Of a stretch of 30,450 nt of DNA, positions 21,383-30,450 are shown piece by piece; position 1 is the stretch's first letter, and each line of letters starts with the position of its first letter. Source of the DNA: a virus; IMG/VR virus record IMGVR_UViG_3300001097_000040, positions 694 to 31,143 of that record. One strand, written 5' to 3'. The position numbers and the translations under genes were made by a program. The notes beneath the pieces were generated by a model, which ran no database searches, was not told the origin of the DNA, and saw only the letters and a list, made by a program, of their open reading frames with translations.

Positions 21383-24300
21383 ATGGAATTAGCAGAGTTA
21401 AAATTTGTCGTCGATACAAAGCAACTACAAGACGCAGCATCTGAAATTGCTAAGTTAGCTGTTGAAGTATCTAAGTTAGATAAACCGATGCAGAACCTTA
21501 TCAAAGAAACTGCAAAGAGTAATAAAGAATTGTCTAAGACAGAGGACTCTGCTTCTAAGGCTGCACTTGCTAAGGTTAAATTACAGCAAGCAGAAGAGAA
21601 ATCTGCAACTGCTGTAGGTAAATCTACGTCTATGCTAGAGCGCCAGAATCTTATCCTAGAGTACATGGCACAAGGTAATTCCAAAGGTCAGGCTTCCATA
21701 TTAGCTACAGCTAGAGCTGCTGGCGCTTTAGATGAAGATATGCTGGCTCTAAATAATACGTTGAAAACTCAGCGTAGTTTAATTGGTGGCGATCCTTTTG
21801 ATAAAAGTATCGGTTTACTCCAGAAGCTGCAAAATGAATATAAAACAACCAATGAAGTCACTAGCTTATTTAACAGAAATCTAGGTTTAACTGAAAAGCA
21901 AATGATCGACTTAGCTCGTGAAAAAGAGCGTTTGATTGCACTATACGGTATTGAAGGTAAAAGTCTAACTGGTCTTGGTACAGAGTACGAACAACTAGTA
22001 CAGAAGAGTTTAAGGCTTAACCAGGCTAATGATGCTAGAACTAAAAGTATGCGAGATCAGGTTCAAGCAACAAACGCAACAGCCAAGGCTAGCGAGTATG
22101 TAGCTACTGAAATGGAGAGAGCTACACGGCTAACTGCAGCTAACGGAGAAATAACCAGTACAACAAACAATAAACTAATAAAGTTTGAACAGGCATTAAA
22201 GCGCTCAGGTAAAACTGCATCAGAGCAAGCAGCTGCTTTAACAAAGTATAAAACAGCTTTAGGTTCTATTGAAAAAGCAGGTGGCAATCGTCAGGTAGAT
22301 TACCTATCTCGTGCCCTTGGGCCTCAGATTACCGACATTGCTGTTGGTTTATACTCTGGTCAAGCTCCACTTACTGTGTTATTGCAACAGGGTGGTCAGT
22401 TGCGAGATCAGTTCGCATTAGCGGGTGTAGCAGGTTCTCAGATGGGTGCCATGCTTGTGCAAGCTAGTAAGGCAATGGTTAGCAGCGTGAAAGATATTGG
22501 TCTAGCTGTAGGTCAGTTGATAGTAAATGCAGTTACTGGTTCTGGTAATGCTATCGTAAAGTTCGGTATGCAAATAACAGGCACTTCTGCTTTATTAGAT
22601 ATATTTCGTGTTAAACTTATCGCAATATCTGGAGAGGGATCTGGGCTAGTAAAAGCATTTGATCTAATAGGAAAAGCTTTAACGGTTGTTGTAGGTTTAG
22701 GGGCAGCTGTTGCGATAGCTGCGCTTATTGCTTTAGCTTTTTCTGTACGTTCACTAATAAAAGAAGAGAATGAATTAAACAGAGCGCTAAACCTAACAGG
22801 CGCTGCTATGGGCACGAGTCTAGATATGGCATATGATGCAGCTAAGGCTATGAATGCATTTGGTGTAAGCACTGGAGATGCGCTTAAAGTCCTAACAGAA
22901 ATGGCAAAGATTGGTGGCATGTCTGGTGACAGTTTAAAAATGATTGCAACAACTGCTCAAGCTCTAAAGACAGCCTTTGATATTCCAATTGCAGATACAG
23001 TAAAGCAGTTCAAAGAACTCCAAGAAAAACCTACAGAAGCTCTGACTAAATTAGCTATTAAACTTGGCACTATACCAGTAGAGATATTAAAACAAGTAGA
23101 TGCTTATGAGCGTGCAGGTAATGCTATTAAAGCTGCAGAGATAGCTACTGCAGCTTATGCAGATGCAGGCAAGATTGCAGCAGATAGAACAGTAGCCAAT
23201 TTTGGTACGATTACAAATCTAGGTATTTCAATTGGTAAGATTTGGGATAATACTTGGAATTCAATCATGGGTATTGGGCGAAGAGATGCTATAGCTGATA
23301 TCCAGGCTGTAGCAGCCGAAGTATTAAAACTAACTAAAAATTTACCCGATGGTTCAGATGTAAATAGTTTTGAAGGTCAACAACTGGAAGCAGCTGAGAG
23401 TAAGTTACGCAGTTTACTAAAAGGATATACCTTAGAGCAACAAATAGCTGAGCAAAGAGCTAAAGACTCTGCTGATGCCTCTAAGTTTGAAGACGACAAA
23501 AAGAAGCGCGATGAAGCTGCAAATAAAGTTAAAAGTGAAGCTACTAAAATAGAGCAGTCTTATCAGCAGATGCTACAACAGGCTACTAGTTTCCTGCTAG
23601 CTCAAATTGGTGCAGTAGAGAATCTAACAAAAGCAGAAATAGCGCTAGCTAATATAAGATCTACCGATGCTTTCAAGGGCCAGTCTAAACGACGTCAAGA
23701 TGAAATCAGTGCAATTTATGCAGAAGCTAATGCCAATGAAATACTAAAGAGAACAGAAGACGAAAGAAAAAGAGATATTGAACTTATTACAGATCTATAT
23801 GGTAAGAGCGATAAGATGGGTGATCAATACTATAGTACAATTAGAAAACTAGATGAAGCACTCCTAGTTGGAAATGTATCACTTGAGGAGTACGGTAGGC
23901 TACTAAATATTGTCTATAAGACTTCAAATTCGTTTAAAGCTTTAGAGGGTGTTAAGATAACCGTAGATAGAAATATTACAGATATTAATGCAGAACGTCA
24001 AACCCTTAGTTCTAGCTTCGGTATGGACTTTAAAACAGAAGCTGAAAAGGCATCTATTACTTCACTGTCTAAATTTAAAGAAGCTAGTTTGAAAGCTGAC
24101 AATGAGCATGCGAAAAATCTAGCAGAAGCTTCCCGCACAATGAATCAAGCGGAATATGCTAAAGCTGAAGTTCTATACGCAAATCTAGCTGAGGTCAAGA
24201 AAGCTAAAGCACAGGAAGTCTACGATAGAGAGCAGTACTTGTTAGACGACGGTTTTAAACGCAATCAAGCTTATGCTACTGCCTTTGAAGACCTGTTTAA

Positions 24301-24880
24301 AGGTATGAGTGATGCAATTGTAGACTTTGCTTTAACTGGTAAAACATCCTTTGGGGATATGGTTAAATCCATGCTAATAGGTCTGATTAAACTTGAAATG
24401 CAGATGGCTATGACTAACATGTTTAAAGCTGCAGGTGGTGGATCTAGTATAGTAGCTGCTATATCTTCTTCACTTGGTTTTGCTAATGGTGGTTCATTTA
24501 ATGCAGGTGTACAGAAGTTCGCTAACGGTGGTTCATTCACAAATTCAATCGTAGATTCTCCTACTATGTTTAAGTTCGCTAAAGGCACTGGCATGATGGG
24601 TGAAGCTGGGCCTGAAGCTATTATGCCACTCCGTAGAGGATCTGATGGCTCTCTGGGTGTAGTAGCTGCCGGTGGTAACTCTAGTAATGTTTCTGTACAA
24701 GTTATTAATAATAGCAGCTCACAAGCAACTACAAATGAAACTACGGACTCTAAAGGTAACCGCAAGATTGAAGTAGTAATCGGTGAAATGCAAGCAGGTG
24801 AAATATCACGCAGCGGCAGTTCTTCACAGAAATCTATTAAGTCTACATTTGGTATTCAACCACAATTAATTAGGAGATAA
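21383..24880 (+). CDS. tail tape measure protein
   Basis: At 1165 residues this is the longest complete gene in the window. The N-terminal third is a coiled coil (ELKFVVDTKQLQDAASEIAK and following). Residues 434-453 are a hydrophobic segment (TVVVGLGAAVAIAALIALAF), as in tape measures that insert in the host membrane. The C-terminus has FANGGSFNAG and MGEAGPEAIMPLRRG, the typical conserved end of lambda-gpH-type proteins. By the usual rule of about 0.15 nm per residue the tail would be about 175 nm long. A TAGGA ribosome binding site precedes the ATG. The stop overlaps the ribosome binding site of the next gene. Confidence 0.97.
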   Translation: MELAELKFVVDTKQLQDAASEIAKLAVEVSKLDKPMQNLIKETAKSNKELSKTEDSASKAALAKVKLQQAEEKSATAVGKSTSMLERQNLILEYMAQGNSKGQASILATARAAGALDEDMLALNNTLKTQRSLIGGDPFDKSIGLLQKLQNEYKTTNEVTSLFNRNLGLTEKQMIDLAREKERLIALYGIEGKSLTGLGTEYEQLVQKSLRLNQANDARTKSMRDQVQATNATAKASEYVATEMERATRLTAANGEITSTTNNKLIKFEQALKRSGKTASEQAAALTKYKTALGSIEKAGGNRQVDYLSRALGPQITDIAVGLYSGQAPLTVLLQQGGQLRDQFALAGVAGSQMGAMLVQASKAMVSSVKDIGLAVGQLIVNAVTGSGNAIVKFGMQITGTSALLDIFRVKLIAISGEGSGLVKAFDLIGKALTVVVGLGAAVAIAALIALAFSVRSLIKEENELNRALNLTGAAMGTSLDMAYDAAKAMNAFGVSTGDALKVLTEMAKIGGMSGDSLKMIATTAQALKTAFDIPIADTVKQFKELQEKPTEALTKLAIKLGTIPVEILKQVDAYERAGNAIKAAEIATAAYADAGKIAADRTVANFGTITNLGISIGKIWDNTWNSIMGIGRRDAIADIQAVAAEVLKLTKNLPDGSDVNSFEGQQLEAAESKLRSLLKGYTLEQQIAEQRAKDSADASKFEDDKKKRDEAANKVKSEATKIEQSYQQMLQQATSFLLAQIGAVENLTKAEIALANIRSTDAFKGQSKRRQDEISAIYAEANANEILKRTEDERKRDIELITDLYGKSDKMGDQYYSTIRKLDEALLVGNVSLEEYGRLLNIVYKTSNSFKALEGVKITVDRNITDINAERQTLSSSFGMDFKTEAEKASITSLSKFKEASLKADNEHAKNLAEASRTMNQAEYAKAEVLYANLAEVKKAKAQEVYDREQYLLDDGFKRNQAYATAFEDLFKGMSDAIVDFALTGKTSFGDMVKSMLIGLIKLEMQMAMTNMFKAAGGGSSIVAAISSSLGFANGGSFNAGVQKFANGGSFTNSIVDSPTMFKFAKGTGMMGEAGPEAIMPLRRGSDGSLGVVAAGGNSSNVSVQVINNSSSQATTNETTDSKGNRKIEVVIGEMQAGEISRSGSSSQKSIKSTFGIQPQLIRR

Positions 24881-24883
24881 TAT

Positions 24884-25246
24884 ATGGCAGCTTATGTATG
24901 GCCTGGATCTTTACCACAAAGACCTTTGTCTAGTTACTCAGAGACTTCTGGTGCAATAGTTCTCAGAACTCAAACTGATTCCGGGCCTGCAAAGATGCGT
25001 AGAAGAGGTAAACGTCCAGATACCCTTAACGTTCAGTTTGACATGTCTACGGCACAGTGTGAGACTCTCAGAGTATTTACTCAGGATACACTAATGGCTA
25101 CGGCTAGGTTCGACTTTACACATCCTAGAACACTAGCGGTAGTCGAAGTAAGAATAGTACCTCAAGGGGACGGACAACTATTTACCTTAGCTTATCTTCT
25201 ACCGGAGTATTGGCAAGTCTCTTTACAATTTGAGGTGTTACCTTGA
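24884..25246 (+). CDS. minor tail protein (gpM-like)
   Basis: The 120-residue beta-rich protein begins AAYVWPGSLPQRP and has a TLNVQFDMSTAQCETLRVFT stretch, then ARFDFTHPRTLAVVEVRI. This matches gpM-type minor tail proteins, which lie between tape measure and gpL in lambda-like tails. The AGGAGA ribosome binding site lies across the tape-measure stop. Its own stop overlaps the next TTG start by 4 bases. It likely forms part of the distal tail ring. Confidence 0.8.
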   Translation: MAAYVWPGSLPQRPLSSYSETSGAIVLRTQTDSGPAKMRRRGKRPDTLNVQFDMSTAQCETLRVFTQDTLMATARFDFTHPRTLAVVEVRIVPQGDGQLFTLAYLLPEYWQVSLQFEVLP

Positions 25247-25764
25247 GTAGATTAACTTCACTATCACCTGCTGCGTTAAGAGCAGTTTTCTCTCCTGATG
25301 CAGATGATGACTTACTTATCCTACTTACTATATATGATCCTTTTAATGAAGATCAAGTTGTATATAGATTAGCAGACGGATATACTAAGCGCTTATCTGA
25401 GAATGCAGCGGAAGTTACATACGGTGTTACTAGTAACGCCCAGGACTTTACCTTCCTGCCTATGCAGATTTCGCTACCATCTGAAGATGAAGCACAGGCT
25501 CCCAGATGCTCTATTGTAATGTATGATGTTACTAGATTTCTTACGCCTATTATTAGAACTTTAACAGCACCGCCTAGAATTAAATTAGAACTGGTACTCA
25601 GTAAGTCTCCTGATGTAGTTGAAGTATCTTTCTCAGACTTCTATATCACTGGTTTTACTTATAGTGCAGATACTGTTACAGCTGAGTTATCTATGATTGA
25701 TTATGAACGCGAGCCGTTTCCGGTGCATTCTTTTACGCCAAGATATTTCAGTGGAATGTTCTAA
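25243..25764 (+). CDS. minor tail protein (gpL-like, DUF1833)
   Basis: A 173-residue protein with TTG as start, overlapping the previous TGA (TTGA); GAGG lies 9 bases upstream. It contains DDLLILLTIYDPFNEDQVVY, then FLPMQISLPSEDEAQAPRCS and a TAELSMIDYEREPFPVHSF end, the DUF1833/gpL-like pattern. The usual FeS-cluster Cys set of lambda gpL is absent (one Cys only). Such proteins sit at the tail tip between gpM and the gpK/gpJ hub, as here. The rare start and coupling probably keep its amount low. Confidence 0.82.
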   Translation: MSRLTSLSPAALRAVFSPDADDDLLILLTIYDPFNEDQVVYRLADGYTKRLSENAAEVTYGVTSNAQDFTFLPMQISLPSEDEAQAPRCSIVMYDVTRFLTPIIRTLTAPPRIKLELVLSKSPDVVEVSFSDFYITGFTYSADTVTAELSMIDYEREPFPVHSFTPRYFSGMF

Positions 25765-25783
25765 ACCGACAAGAGGAATATAA

Positions 25784-28700
25784 ATGAATTTTGATAAATA
25801 TGTAGGTATTCCTTATGCTGAAAAAGGTAGGGATATTTCAGGGTTAGATTGCTATGGTTTAGTCCGTCTGATCTACAAAGAAGAAAAGAACATTACTCTA
25901 CCAAGTTTTACTGCAGATTACGCTGTGCAGGATAACAAAAGAATCGAAGAGCTAATTGCACAATATAAAGAAGGATGGGAACCTGCAGATGAACCTCAAG
26001 TAGGCGATATTGTTCTATTTAGAATTCTAGGCATAGAGTCTCACGTAGGTTTAGTTATTAGCCCTACGCACTTTATCCATGTAAGAGAAAAGCAAGATAC
26101 TGCCATTGAATCCCTAAGCGCAACCAAGTGGAATAAACGCACGGTAGGTTTCTTCAGGTACTCTGAAAATAAAAATGCTATTCTAAACACAGTACCGCAT
26201 CCATTAAAAACTGAACGCTACACAGTAGCAGTTATTCCAGGTACTACTGTAACAGAGCTTATACAGAATATTAGCTTGCAGTATAATGTAGCTGCAGAGC
26301 TTAAAAGCAGAATCAGTGTAATGATCAATGGTAGAGTTATTGCACAAGAGGCTTGGTATACTACTGTTATCAATAAGAACGACGTAATCGAATACCGCGC
26401 AGTTCCTACAGGAGATGCAATAAGATTAATAGCTGTTTTAGCTATTGCATACTATGCTCCCATGCTTGCAGGTTCCATTACTGGTTATACATCTGCAGCA
26501 GCCGCTGCAGGTGTTATGGGTACAAGTGTAACTTTAGGTCTAACTGCATTAAATATTGCAGTAACTGCAGGTGTTATGATGGTGGGTTCTGCACTGGTAA
26601 ATGCCATAGCACCGATTAGATCTCCTACAAGTGCAAATAGAAATGATCCAGGTAGTGCAGAACGTCAGTTGCTTGTTAACGGAGGTTCTAATCCTATTAC
26701 ACCTTATGCTGCAATACCTGTTGTTCTAGGAAAAGTACGTGTAACACCTCCTCTAGGTTCCGTAAACTTCTTAACATACGAAAATGAACGCGATAGTTAT
26801 TTATCTATGCTATTAGTCTGGGGCTATGGCCCTTTAACTATTGATGCTGCTACTTTAAGAATAGGTGCAATACCTTTAACTAACTTTACAGATTACAATT
26901 ATATTACACTCGATAGAAAAACTGAACCTTCTGCAACTACTAAGAGAGACTTTGATTCTATCTATGGCAACGACATAACACAGATTAATACACAAGTTGA
27001 ATTAGTATGTGATGGCAACCCAGAAGTAACAGTAGCTCCTGGCCCTTGGTTCGAGGCAGCTACGGGAACAGAGTTCAACACAAATGAAGAGATTGTACCT
27101 GTTACTTCAGTTACCGTAGCTTTGCATTTCCCACAGGGTTTACGTAAGATATTTACTAAAGGAGATAACGCAGGTAACTCTGCAGCTACTTCAGTGAAGA
27201 TTAGACTTGAGTCTTCGAATGATGCAGGTATTACCTTTACTTTACTTGAGGTATTAACTATAGGCGGAGATACAGCTAAGAAAGATGCATTTACTACTAC
27301 ACGTACATACTTAGGTTTAAATAATGCACAGATGCTAGTTAGGGCTAGAAGAGAAACTGGTGATAACACAGAAGACAATCCAGATATTCGTTACTACTTT
27401 GTTTCAGTTCTACAAGATATAACCTTCTTACGTAATGTTACACCTGCAGTTGATCCTGTTGGAACTAAGATTGCAAAGACAGCTTTCAAAATTAAGGCTA
27501 CTGAGCAACTAAATGGAAGCATTCAAGGTATTAGTGCAGTAGTCCAAACTTGGTGTAAAGATTGGAATGGAACTGCATGGGTAGATGGTAATACAAATAA
27601 CCCAGCAGCTTTGGTGCGCTACGTACTAGAGCACCCAGCTAACCCGCGTAAGGTTACTAACGCAAATACTCAAATCAATCTAGCGCAGTTGCAGTACTTC
27701 TACAATTACTGCCAAAGCATGGGTTTTGAGTACAACGGTATATTGGGAGAAGCTAGAAGCATACTAGAAGTTATTAGAGATATTTGTGCTGCTGGTAGAG
27801 CCAGTCCTGCACTTGTTGATGGTAAATGGACAGTAGTTATAGACGAAGTTAAACCAAATGTAATTCAGCATTTTACACCGCATAATTCTTGGGGTTTTGA
27901 AGCTACAAAAGTACTGCCTAAACGTCCCGAAGGTTTACGTGTAACATTCTACGATGAAGATAGAGATTACCAAGAGTCAGAGACTATTGTTTATGATATA
28001 GGTAAGACAGCTACAAATGCTACATTATTTGAAAGCATTACTCTTCCAGGTGTAACTAAGCGCAGCCTAGTTATTGATCATGCTCGTTGGCATATGGCGC
28101 AGATTAAACTCAGACCTGAAGTCTATACACTAAATAGCGATATAGAATACTTAGTGTGTAATAGAGGAGACCGTGTAAAAGTAATGCACGATGTCCCAAT
28201 GTGGGGTTTAGGTTCCGGTAGAATTAAAACTAGGCTATCAAGCACTAAGCTACTGTTAGATGAAGATCTTCCTATGCAAGCTGGCGTTAATTATACTCTA
28301 CGAATTAGAAGTAAACTGGGTGCTTCTACAGTAAGAACTCTTGTAGCTAAAACTATAGATGGTTACTATAACGAAGTTGATTTAACTACTGCAGTAACTA
28401 CAACAGAAGCCGATGTACTGGATCTATTCTTATTCGGAGAATTACAACAAGAAGCTCAAGACTGTATTGTAATAGGCATTGAACCTTCTGCAAATAACTC
28501 AGCTAGACTTACTTTAGTAGATTATGGAGTAACATCTGAATATAATATATACACTCAGTATTTAAACCTAACTGCAGCTGTTGTATTTGAATCTCAGATA
28601 ACATTGCCACCTAGATTACAAGTTGACAATTTCGGGAATAAGGTTCCACAGATTACTGGATTTGTAAGTGATGAATCAGTAATGGAGAGAATATCTAAGG

Positions 28701-30450
28701 GTGTATTTCAGTATAGAATTGCATCTGCATATGTAAACGCATCTCAACTACCTGCTACTGTAGAGTCTGTAGAAGTGCAGTATGACCTACTAGAATCTAC
28801 TGCAGGATTAAACTTTAGGTCTATCTTTGTGCCGTATCAAAAAGGTGCTGCATCTATTGGTGACGTTCAAGAGGGTAGTACTTACAAGATTAGGATGAGG
28901 TATGTGGGTCGTAACGGTATTGTTGGGAACTGGAGTTCTTATTCTAATCATACAGTAGTAGGAAAGACTAACCCACCTTCAGATGTAACAAATTTCAAAG
29001 TATTCTCGGATAAGTCAAGTGGTCAATTACTTCTTACATGGGATAATAATCCAGAACTAGATGTATATACATATGAAGTCCGAGATGCAGACAGTGGTTG
29101 GGGTTCTAACGATATAACTAGGCTTTTCTATGGAGATGCTAACCGTGCATTTATACGGTATAATACAGCTTTTACATTCTATGTTAAAGCAGTGGATTCA
29201 GCTGGAAACTACAGCTTAAATCCTACAAGTGTTTCTTACTCTCTTCCTACGCCTTCAAATATCGACTCCTTTTCATTTGACTATGAAGATACTGCTCTAA
29301 CAAGTGCTACAGTCAATCTAAATTGGAACGATGTAACAGCCTCTGAGTTTGATATATCCTACTATGAGTTAACTTATAACGGTAGTGTAAAAACTGTAAA
29401 AGGTAATACTATTACTATTGCAGCTGATTGGGTAGGTGGTAGATTATTTACTATTAAAACAGTAGATATTCATGGGAATAAATCTGCAGGTTTTTCTCAG
29501 TTAGTTACTAAGTCAGCGCCAGATCCTGTGTCTGATGCAAGAGCACAAGTAATTGATAATACAGTTATGCTTTTCTGGACTCTTCCTCAAAGGACTTCTC
29601 TTCCAATTGACCATGTGCTAATCAAGAGAGGTGCAGTGTGGGAAACTGCTACAGTTATTGGAGATAAAAAAGGAGCTTTCACTACTATTACAGAGATTGT
29701 AGGAGCAGAGTACACTTATTGGTTAGCTGCTGTAGATACTGACGCTATTGAAAGCGAACCAGTTGCTATTACTACACTAGTAAATGAACCACCGGATTTT
29801 ACTTTCAATGGCGAATACTTTAGTAGTTTTACTGGCACTAAGTCCTCTGCTTCTTTTGATGGAAATGTTTTAGCGCTACCAGTAAATACTGTAGAGACTT
29901 TTGAACAGCACTTTACTACAAGAAGCTGGGCAAGCCCTCAAGCACAAGTTACTGCAGGCTATCCTATCTATGTACAACCTACAAATGGAAGTGCATTCTA
30001 TGAAGAGACTTTTGACTTCGGTGTAGTTTTATCTTCTAGCAGGGTAATATTAAACTCTCGTGGTGCTATTATTGCAGGTAACCCTGTAGTAATACCTAAG
30101 ATAAGTTTATCTCTTGACAACTCTACCTTCGTAGAGTATAATGGAGTTACCGATGTATATGGAACAAACTTCAGATACGTTAAGGTAAGGTTGACTGTAA
30201 CTGCACCAACAGATAAAGATCTATATGAAATTGCAGAGCTTTCTGTTAGAGCTGACTCTAAACTAAAGAACGATGCAGGTAGTGTAGCTGGCGTAGCTGG
30301 AGATACTTTAGGAACTATTGTTAACTTTAATAAAGAGTTTATCGACGTACAGAGCATTACATTATCGCCATCAGGAACTACTCCTATTACTACTGTTTAT
30401 GATTTCCAGGATAGTATATTAAATACTACTTATTCTGTTGTCTCAAATAT
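25784..30450 (+). CDS. giant tail-tip protein: NlpC/P60 + gpI-like + gpJ-like, 3' end outside window
   Basis: One frame is open from ATG 25784 (AGAGGAA ribosome binding site) to the right edge, at least 1555 codons. Residues 1-125 are an NlpC/P60 cysteine peptidase: GLDCYGLV with Cys23, SHVGLVI with His87 and FIHV with His99 form the triad that cuts peptidoglycan. Residues 142-212 are a gpI-like beta-grasp segment (RYTVAVIPGTTVTELIQN). Residues 213-276 are very hydrophobic, Ala/Gly-rich, like the start of gpJ proteins. From about 290 the host-specificity core follows (GSAERQLLVNGGSNPITPYA). Two or three fibronectin-III-like units start near 1062 (PPSDVTNFKVF). In lambda K, I and J are separate genes. 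Confidence 0.88.
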   Translation, partial: MNFDKYVGIPYAEKGRDISGLDCYGLVRLIYKEEKNITLPSFTADYAVQDNKRIEELIAQYKEGWEPADEPQVGDIVLFRILGIESHVGLVISPTHFIHVREKQDTAIESLSATKWNKRTVGFFRYSENKNAILNTVPHPLKTERYTVAVIPGTTVTELIQNISLQYNVAAELKSRISVMINGRVIAQEAWYTTVINKNDVIEYRAVPTGDAIRLIAVLAIAYYAPMLAGSITGYTSAAAAAGVMGTSVTLGLTALNIAVTAGVMMVGSALVNAIAPIRSPTSANRNDPGSAERQLLVNGGSNPITPYAAIPVVLGKVRVTPPLGSVNFLTYENERDSYLSMLLVWGYGPLTIDAATLRIGAIPLTNFTDYNYITLDRKTEPSATTKRDFDSIYGNDITQINTQVELVCDGNPEVTVAPGPWFEAATGTEFNTNEEIVPVTSVTVALHFPQGLRKIFTKGDNAGNSAATSVKIRLESSNDAGITFTLLEVLTIGGDTAKKDAFTTTRTYLGLNNAQMLVRARRETGDNTEDNPDIRYYFVSVLQDITFLRNVTPAVDPVGTKIAKTAFKIKATEQLNGSIQGISAVVQTWCKDWNGTAWVDGNTNNPAALVRYVLEHPANPRKVTNANTQINLAQLQYFYNYCQSMGFEYNGILGEARSILEVIRDICAAGRASPALVDGKWTVVIDEVKPNVIQHFTPHNSWGFEATKVLPKRPEGLRVTFYDEDRDYQESETIVYDIGKTATNATLFESITLPGVTKRSLVIDHARWHMAQIKLRPEVYTLNSDIEYLVCNRGDRVKVMHDVPMWGLGSGRIKTRLSSTKLLLDEDLPMQAGVNYTLRIRSKLGASTVRTLVAKTIDGYYNEVDLTTAVTTTEADVLDLFLFGELQQEAQDCIVIGIEPSANNSARLTLVDYGVTSEYNIYTQYLNLTAAVVFESQITLPPRLQVDNFGNKVPQITGFVSDESVMERISKGVFQYRIASAYVNASQLPATVESVEVQYDLLESTAGLNFRSIFVPYQKGAASIGDVQEGSTYKIRMRYVGRNGIVGNWSSYSNHTVVGKTNPPSDVTNFKVFSDKSSGQLLLTWDNNPELDVYTYEVRDADSGWGSNDITRLFYGDANRAFIRYNTAFTFYVKAVDSAGNYSLNPTSVSYSLPTPSNIDSFSFDYEDTALTSATVNLNWNDVTASEFDISYYELTYNGSVKTVKGNTITIAADWVGGRLFTIKTVDIHGNKSAGFSQLVTKSAPDPVSDARAQVIDNTVMLFWTLPQRTSLPIDHVLIKRGAVWETATVIGDKKGAFTTITEIVGAEYTYWLAAVDTDAIESEPVAITTLVNEPPDFTFNGEYFSSFTGTKSSASFDGNVLALPVNTVETFEQHFTTRSWASPQAQVTAGYPIYVQPTNGSAFYEETFDFGVVLSSSRVILNSRGAIIAGNPVVIPKISLSLDNSTFVEYNGVTDVYGTNFRYVKVRLTVTAPTDKDLYEIAELSVRADSKLKNDAGSVAGVAGDTLGTIVNFNKEFIDVQSITLSPSGTTPITTVYDFQDSILNTTYSVVSN

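Overview
The window is part of the genome of a tailed dsDNA phage, or of a prophage, that infects a bacterium using ordinary sigma70-type promoters. It is AT-rich. From about 5.4 kb to the right edge it carries an almost uninterrupted virion-assembly block: TerS, TerL, portal, neck and fibre proteins, XkdF-like protease, scaffold, decoration protein, major capsid, head-tail connectors, tail terminator, tail tube, frameshifted tail chaperones, tape measure, minor tail proteins and a giant tail-tip protein. The long tape measure, the split tail chaperone and lambda-M/L/K/I/J-like tip genes point to a siphovirus with a long flexible tail. The host cannot be named from the sequence; promoters and Shine-Dalgarno sites suit a proteobacterium.

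Left region (1-5400). A 5'-truncated Cys-rich phage protein and a small membrane protein end at a strong terminator. A minus-strand operon (3147 down to 1218) encodes a short hypothetical protein, a PhoH-like ATPase and a ClpP-like serine protease. It starts at an extended -10 promoter and ends at a terminator near 1150. Between and beside these genes are three stretches with many nested complementary segments (848-1086, 3733-3857, 4574-5400), two of them clearly more GC-rich than their surroundings. They look like structured non-coding RNAs. There is also a very AT-rich region with a 22-bp palindrome, iteron-like repeats, a TAATAAAG tandem array and a 30-bp inverted repeat. Two aberrant tRNAs lie just upstream of terS: a tRNA-Tyr with essentially no D-arm and a shortened CAT (Met-like) tRNA.

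Head region (5406-17196). terL is interrupted exactly in its Walker A motif by a 332-residue LAGLIDADG intein whose first residue is Ala. A GIY-YIG endonuclease ORF overlaps the end of the portal gene. Four structural genes, including a fibre with collagen-like repeats and a Peptidase_S74 chaperone, sit between portal and protease, which is an unusual place for fibre genes.

Tail region (17197-30450). Terminators and extended -10 promoters divide it into subunits: connectors plus tail tube, then chaperones plus tape measure plus tip. The chaperone pair seems to be joined by a +1 frameshift. The last gene fuses an NlpC/P60 peptidase, a gpI-like beta-grasp segment and a gpJ-like host-specificity protein; it runs off the right edge.

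All function calls come from motifs and gene order read by eye; no database search was run.
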